This document shows positions 4,812-8,573 of a DNA stretch of 8,573 nucleotides, one piece after another. The DNA comes from JACPIL01 sp964362365 (GTDB taxonomy: Archaea > Nanobdellota > Nanobdellia > Woesearchaeales > GW2011-AR9). The notes under the pieces were generated by a model that had not been told where the DNA came from, searched no databases, and worked only from the letters and a program-made list of their open reading frames with translations. Both the position numbers and the translations under genes were made by a program. The stretch is taken from the NCBI GenBank assembly GCA_964362365.1, contig CAYIEF010000042.1, positions 1 to 8,573 on the forward strand, read 5' to 3'. Each line of letters begins with the position of its first letter. Within the stretch, counting starts at the first letter, position 1.

Positions 4812-5408
4812 ATGAAAAATATATTACTTCCATTATTGGCTGTCGGCTCTATTGGGTGTAGTAGTGGTTACAATCAGGCATCTTTACGTACGCCGGTGGA
4901 ACTTTACAAAAATGAAGTTCTCCTTTCTAAGAAAGTAAATCATAATAATGATATTGGCGGGGGTCCTTGCAGCCAGGAGTTATACGTAGGATTTGAAAAG
5001 AACCAATTGCAATCTGTTCTGAAATCGTGGCAATGCTTTCATGAGGAAGACAGAGGTAGTTATGTATGGGCACGGTACGAAGATACAAACGGGGACGGAT
5101 TAGTGGATAAGCTGTGCCTCGGCGAAGGTGTACGCTATTTGGGAGTAAAAGAAGAAAACACCAAAAAATGCTATGATTGGAGACAAGCTGATACCCGGTA
5201 TGGTTCATTCCAAATATGCAATAATGACAATTCTAATACATGTGCCTACGATAATTATCTTGGCGATTATCAGGTAAAGGCGTTCGGAAAAGAAATGATG
5301 TACGTCCTTCGTGACGGTTTGGCAGAAACTTCCGCTTTTGGATCTAACTTGCCAGCAAGGCAGGAACCAAATCTTCCCTTTGTCGCTGGTCCTTGGGTTA
5401 GCTATTGA
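4812..5408 (+). CDS. Small cysteine-rich predicted lipoprotein with a calcium-loop motif
   Basis: I do not recognise the family. The 198-residue product starts with a very short signal peptide (KNILLPLLAV) and a lipobox SIGC with the cysteine at residue 16, so it is probably a membrane-anchored outer-surface protein. DTNGDGLVD at 91-99 fits the DxNxDGxxD calcium-binding loop seen in EF-hand and dockerin-type proteins. There is only one such loop. Six further cysteines (53, 75, 102, 120, 136, 144) could make three disulfides, consistent with life outside the cell. Aromatic residues (W73, W86, Y89, W123, W195) are frequent. It is divergent from the metallopeptidase lipoprotein across a 107-base gap with facing promoters, so the two may serve one surface function. 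That is inference. The start is set by a strong Shine-Dalgarno. Confidence 0.75.
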   Translation: MKNILLPLLAVGSIGCSSGYNQASLRTPVELYKNEVLLSKKVNHNNDIGGGPCSQELYVGFEKNQLQSVLKSWQCFHEEDRGSYVWARYEDTNGDGLVDKLCLGEGVRYLGVKEENTKKCYDWRQADTRYGSFQICNNDNSNTCAYDNYLGDYQVKAFGKEMMYVLRDGLAETSAFGSNLPARQEPNLPFVAGPWVSY

Positions 5409-5430
5409 CTTCTAGTCTATCACAACAATC

Positions 5431-5442
5431 CTTAAAAATTAT
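5431..5442 (+). promoter_or_regulatory. TATA-like promoter of mutS
   Basis: CTTAAAAATTAT is the only TATA-like sequence in the 52-base gap before mutS. Its centre is about 25 nt before the GTG at 5461, so the mRNA probably begins at the start codon itself. No Shine-Dalgarno is present near the GTG, which agrees with a leaderless message. Confidence 0.45.
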
Positions 5443-5449
5443 CTATTCT

Positions 5450-5456
5450 CTTTTTT
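5450..5456 (+). terminator. T-run after the small lipoprotein gene
   Basis: A CTTTTTT run 42 bases after the lipoprotein stop could end that transcript in the archaeal U-tract manner. It lies between the mutS TATA-like box and the mutS start, so termination here would be compatible with a separate mutS message. Confidence 0.3.
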
Positions 5457-5460
5457 ATGA

Positions 5461-7953
5461 GTGGTAGAAACAAGCATTCTTAACGTTCCAGCAGAACATC
5501 TCACGCCAGGGATGAAGCAGTACTTAGAGGCAAAACTCTCCCATCCGGATTGCCTGATCATGCTCAGGATGGGCGATTTCTATGAGATGTTCTATGAAGA
5601 TGCTATAACGGCTGCCAGAGAATTAGAAATCACCCTCACTTCTCGCGGCAAGGATGAAAAGAAAGCCCCTTTAGCCGGAGTACCTTTCCATGCCCTAGAA
5701 ACATACCTTGGCAGATTGATCAAGAAGGGTTACAAAGTAGCGATCATCGAACAATTAGAAGATCCTAAGTTAGCGAAAGGCTTAGTAAAGCGCGGTTTAG
5801 TACGCATCGTCACCCCCGGAACAGTTATCGAGTCCTCCTTGCTCAACGAAAAAGAAAACAATTACATCATGTCCTTAACTGCGCAGGATGAAACGTTTGC
5901 CGTTTCCTTGTCGGATCTTTCTACCGGAGAATTGTTGGTCATGCAGGTTTATTCCTTACCTCATTTGCTGAGCTTACTGGTCCGTTACAACCCTGCAGAA
6001 TGCCTTATTCCTGAAAGCCTCAAAGTAAATACCGAACTAGTGGAAAAGATAAAATCCCAGGGTTGTTTTCTTACTTCACTTGACGATTATTTTTTCAAAA
6101 CAGAAAAAGCAAAAGAAATCATTTGCAAGCATTTTAATACCACTACACTGCACCAATTCGGCTTGGAAGAAGAACAACAACAATTAGTAAGTGTTTCAGG
6201 AGCTTTACTCAAATATCTCCACGATACCCAGAAGAATTCTTTAAGCCATCTCAAAAAAATTTCCATCCGCAGCAATGAAACAGTAATGCTGCTTGATTCC
6301 AGCACTATCAGAAATTTGGAACTGCTCAAAAATATTGGTGATGGATCAAGTAGGGGAACATTGTTATCAGTGCTGGATAAGACTGTAACGGCCGGCGGCG
6401 CAAGACTGTTGAAGAAATGGATCAAGGAACCACTTTTGGTTAAAGATGCTATTCTACAACGCCTGGATGCAGTTGAAGCATTGCATAAGAATATTATCCC
6501 CCGTGAAGAAATTGTTTCCTTGCTTCAAGAAACCTATGACTTGGAACGTTTAATCAGCAGAGTTAATTACGGAAATGCCAACCCCAGAGATTTGCTGGCC
6601 TTAGCAAAATCATTGCAGCAGATCCCGCTATTGAAAGAAAAAATGAGGCCTTTATCCGGTTCCTTGCTGCAACAAATCTCGTCTATGAATGATTCTCAGG
6701 ATGTTGCAGTCTTGATCAACACCAGCATCAAAGAAGAAGCTCCTATCACCATCAGAGAAGGAGGCATCATAAACTTAGGATACAATCAGGAGCTTGATTC
6801 CTTACGTGATATCAAGAACAACAGCAAAAAGTACTTGCAGCAACTGGAAGAAAGAGAAAAAGCCAAGACTGGCATCAGCACTCTTAAGATCGGATATACT
6901 AATGTCTTTGGTTATTTTATTGAAGTGACCAAGAAAAATATTCATCTGGTGCCAGAAACCTACATCAGAAAACAAACCACTGCCAATTCCGAACGTTATA
7001 TTACGGAAGAACTAAAGATTGAAGAAGAAAAAATCCTTGGCGCCGAAGAGAAGATCAATGAGTTGGAATACAATCTTTTCCAAGAGATACTAAAACAAGT
7101 AGCGGGACAAACTTCAGCCATTCAAGATTCTGCACAAAAACTTTCCGTGCTGGATGTACTGTGTTCCTTAGCAAAAGTTGCGGCAGAGAATAATTTTACC
7201 AGGCCGGAGATTGTTGACAGAAAAGTTCTCCATATTAAAAACGGCCGGCATCCAGTGGTTGAGCAATTAGAAAAATCCTTCATCGCTAATGATGTTATGC
7301 TCGATGATGGGGAAATGATAATTTTAACCGGACCGAACATGGCCGGAAAAAGCACGATAATGCGCCAGACCGCCTTAATCGTTTTAATGGCTCAAATAGG
7401 AAGCTTTGTCCCGGCAGAAGCAACCACCTTAAGCATCGTAGATAGAATCTTTACTCGCGTAGGAGCATATGATGATCTCAGCGCCGGACAATCTACTTTT
7501 ATGGTAGAGATGCATGAGACTGCTTCCATTTTACATAACGCTACCGAGAATAGCCTGATTATTCTGGATGAAATTGGCCGAGGCACCAGCACTTTTGACG
7601 GTGTTTCCATAGCCTGGAGCGTGGCAGAGTTTATTTATAATCACACTAAAGCTAAAACTTTATTTGCCACACATTACCATGTCATGAACAAGCTGGCAGA
7701 AAAATTTTCTAGAATCAGAAATTATAATATTGCGGTGAAGGAACGAAACGGCGAGGTAATATTTTTACACAAACTAATCGAGGGCGGAACAGACCAGAGT
7801 TATGGAATTCATGTCGCGAAATTGGCTGGATTACCCTTGCAAGTTGTAGAGAGAGCAAAAGAAATTCAAGCGGTTTTAGAAAAAGATGACGAGATGATCC
7901 GTAAGATCAAAGCTAAAAAGCTGGAAGAGCAGAAGAGTTTGGATTTGTTTTAA
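5461..7953 (+). CDS. mutS: DNA mismatch repair ATPase MutS (bacterial MutS1 type)
   Basis: MutS recognises mismatched bases and small loops, then clamps on DNA and recruits MutL. At 830 residues it is full length. The N-terminal domain carries the mismatch-reading motif F40-Y-E42 in MRMGDFYEMFYED. The connector and lever domains follow, with the clamp domain at about 430-540 (NLGYNQELDSLR, YTNVFGYFIEVTKKN). The ATPase domain has Walker A GPNMAGKST at 624-632, Walker B LIILDEIGRGTST at 699-711 and FATHYH at 735-740. It ends in QKSLDLF, a sliding-clamp-binding motif (Q-x-x-L-x-x-F). The GTG at 5461 is preferred: an in-frame TGA at 5458-5460 blocks extension, a TATA-like box sits about 25 nt before it, and the family's LTPxMKQYLE begins at residue 14. 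MutS1 is patchy in archaea and usually looks bacterial in origin. No mutL is in the window. Confidence 0.96.
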   Translation: MVETSILNVPAEHLTPGMKQYLEAKLSHPDCLIMLRMGDFYEMFYEDAITAARELEITLTSRGKDEKKAPLAGVPFHALETYLGRLIKKGYKVAIIEQLEDPKLAKGLVKRGLVRIVTPGTVIESSLLNEKENNYIMSLTAQDETFAVSLSDLSTGELLVMQVYSLPHLLSLLVRYNPAECLIPESLKVNTELVEKIKSQGCFLTSLDDYFFKTEKAKEIICKHFNTTTLHQFGLEEEQQQLVSVSGALLKYLHDTQKNSLSHLKKISIRSNETVMLLDSSTIRNLELLKNIGDGSSRGTLLSVLDKTVTAGGARLLKKWIKEPLLVKDAILQRLDAVEALHKNIIPREEIVSLLQETYDLERLISRVNYGNANPRDLLALAKSLQQIPLLKEKMRPLSGSLLQQISSMNDSQDVAVLINTSIKEEAPITIREGGIINLGYNQELDSLRDIKNNSKKYLQQLEEREKAKTGISTLKIGYTNVFGYFIEVTKKNIHLVPETYIRKQTTANSERYITEELKIEEEKILGAEEKINELEYNLFQEILKQVAGQTSAIQDSAQKLSVLDVLCSLAKVAAENNFTRPEIVDRKVLHIKNGRHPVVEQLEKSFIANDVMLDDGEMIILTGPNMAGKSTIMRQTALIVLMAQIGSFVPAEATTLSIVDRIFTRVGAYDDLSAGQSTFMVEMHETASILHNATENSLIILDEIGRGTSTFDGVSIAWSVAEFIYNHTKAKTLFATHYHVMNKLAEKFSRIRNYNIAVKERNGEVIFLHKLIEGGTDQSYGIHVAKLAGLPLQVVERAKEIQAVLEKDDEMIRKIKAKKLEEQKSLDLF

Positions 7954-8489
7954 TCGACAAATTTGCATAATGGCTCCTTAAATTTTATGTTTCCATCAAT
8001 AAATTGAATTACGGCAAAATACTGACTAAATATATCAGCCGCTTCCTTAGCAGGAATAGTGATTCGAGAAGGAGAATGATAATTTGCCCAGATAGTGCAG
8101 AAAGTTCGCAGATGTTCTTCTTGAAAATAAAATTCATTTAAGTAATAACAGTTAAAATCACTCTCTGTAAAACCATTTTCAGCAATAACAGTAAAACGCC
8201 TTTCTCCTTTAGGGATCCTGAGAATAGGGAATGTTTGCTCTTTTCTTGATCTTGCATATGCCTTTTTTACCGTCTCTCCTTCCTGAGGTAGTGGTAAAAG
8301 ATAATATCGATGGGATATTTCATAGAAGTCAGCTTGATCGCGCATGGCAATTTCATCCCAGGAAAATGGTTCAATTCTCACTGATGCAGCAGTGATATCG
8401 TACAGAGCCCAGCTGTACCACTTCAGAATATGCGCCAAATTCCTATCGCCAGGAAATCGTTTATCCATGATTAAGCTGAAATAAGCCAT
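7950..8489 (-). CDS. Unknown soluble protein convergent with mutS
   Basis: I do not recognise this 179-residue protein. It has no signal peptide or membrane segment and is rich in aromatic residues, especially Tyr and Phe (for example HRYYLLPLP at 60-68 and NCYYLNEFYF at 113-122). Blocks such as FPILRIPKGERRFTVIAENGF suggest a mixed alpha/beta fold, but no catalytic motif stands out; the cysteines (114, 131, 175) show no metal-site spacing. Its stop and the mutS stop are read from the same TTAA on opposite strands, giving a 4-base tail overlap. The ATG at 8489 gives the longest product. A second ATG at 8468 lies about 25 nt after a TATA-like box and may be the real, leaderless start (172 residues). 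Being a single gene on the opposite strand, it has no context that suggests a role in repair. Confidence 0.6.
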   Translation of the reverse strand: MAYFSLIMDKRFPGDRNLAHILKWYSWALYDITAASVRIEPFSWDEIAMRDQADFYEISHRYYLLPLPQEGETVKKAYARSRKEQTFPILRIPKGERRFTVIAENGFTESDFNCYYLNEFYFQEEHLRTFCTIWANYHSPSRITIPAKEAADIFSQYFAVIQFIDGNIKFKEPLCKFVD

Positions 8490-8497
8490 TTTATAAA
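8489..8497 (-). promoter_or_regulatory. TATA-like box ahead of the unknown minus-strand gene
   Basis: TTTATAAAA on the minus strand overlaps the first ATG (8489) and lies about 25 nt before the second in-frame ATG (8468). If this box is used, the transcript starts near 8468 and the longer start is not in the mRNA. Another AT-rich stretch near 8520-8530 (AAATTAAAC on the minus strand) could serve the longer start instead. Confidence 0.4.
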
Positions 8498-8522
8498 TGT
8501 TGTGAGCAAGAATTCCTCATGT

Positions 8523-8573
8523 TTAATTTGATAATCTGTTTACACTTTCTTTTGTAGTATTCCTATTACCACC
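8523..8573 (-). other. Possible C-terminal end of another minus-strand gene
   Basis: From the right edge one minus-strand frame is open for 16 codons (GGNRNTTKESVNRLSN) to a TAA at 8525-8523, and another gives VVIGILQKKV before a stop. Either could be the end of a gene that continues outside the window, or the stretch may be non-coding. The fragment is too short to judge. Confidence 0.15.

Noticed and set aside
1..8573. CRISPR array, tRNA or rRNA gene, transposase or insertion sequence, attachment site
   Set aside because: I saw no regularly spaced repeats, no cloverleaf-type sequence, no transposase or integrase motifs and no flanking terminal repeats. Nearly all of the window is accounted for by coding sequence.

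Overview
This window comes from an archaeon. Its first 3.7 kb is the archaeal alpha-type ribosomal protein and RNA polymerase operon: the tail of S4, then S11, RpoD, L18e, L13, S9 and RpoN. L18e, RpoD and RpoN in this order are archaeal (and eukaryotic-like), not bacterial. TATA-like boxes about 26 nt ahead of start codons point the same way. The AT-rich bases, a bacterial-type MutS and several lipobox proteins without recognised archaeal homologues would suit a small-genome DPANN archaeon (Woesearchaeota/Pacearchaeota-like). That placement is an inference and was not tested.

Layout, left to right. Positions 1-3666 (+): a tightly packed operon with ATGA stop/start overlaps at S4/S11 and at the unknown gene/RpoD. 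A 273-residue unknown protein sits between S11 and RpoD, normally a very conserved adjacency, and carries an abrupt GC-rich island. RpoD has lost nearly all the cysteines expected in its ferredoxin-like domain. Two gaps carry inverted repeats. One, between L13 and S9, encloses a TATA-like sequence. The other, between S9 and RpoN, can fold in alternative ways, one of which captures the RpoN start codon. The operon ends at RpoN with a T-rich tract.

Positions 3676-5408: two divergent genes, each encoding a predicted lipoprotein, fired from nearly touching TATA-like boxes. The left one (-) is a zinc-metallopeptidase-like protein resembling the predicted aminopeptidase family PF10023 (DUF2265). 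The right one (+) is a small cysteine-rich protein with a calcium-loop motif.

Positions 5461-7953 (+): a full-length bacterial-type MutS mismatch repair ATPase. It probably starts at GTG on a leaderless mRNA and ends in a sliding-clamp-binding motif. No mutL is seen. Positions 7950-8489 (-): an unrecognised soluble protein convergent with mutS, the two stops sharing one TTAA. The last 84 bases hold its promoter region and perhaps the end of another minus-strand gene.

The first block builds the ribosome and RNA polymerase core together. The later genes look like single-gene units for cell-surface functions and DNA repair.
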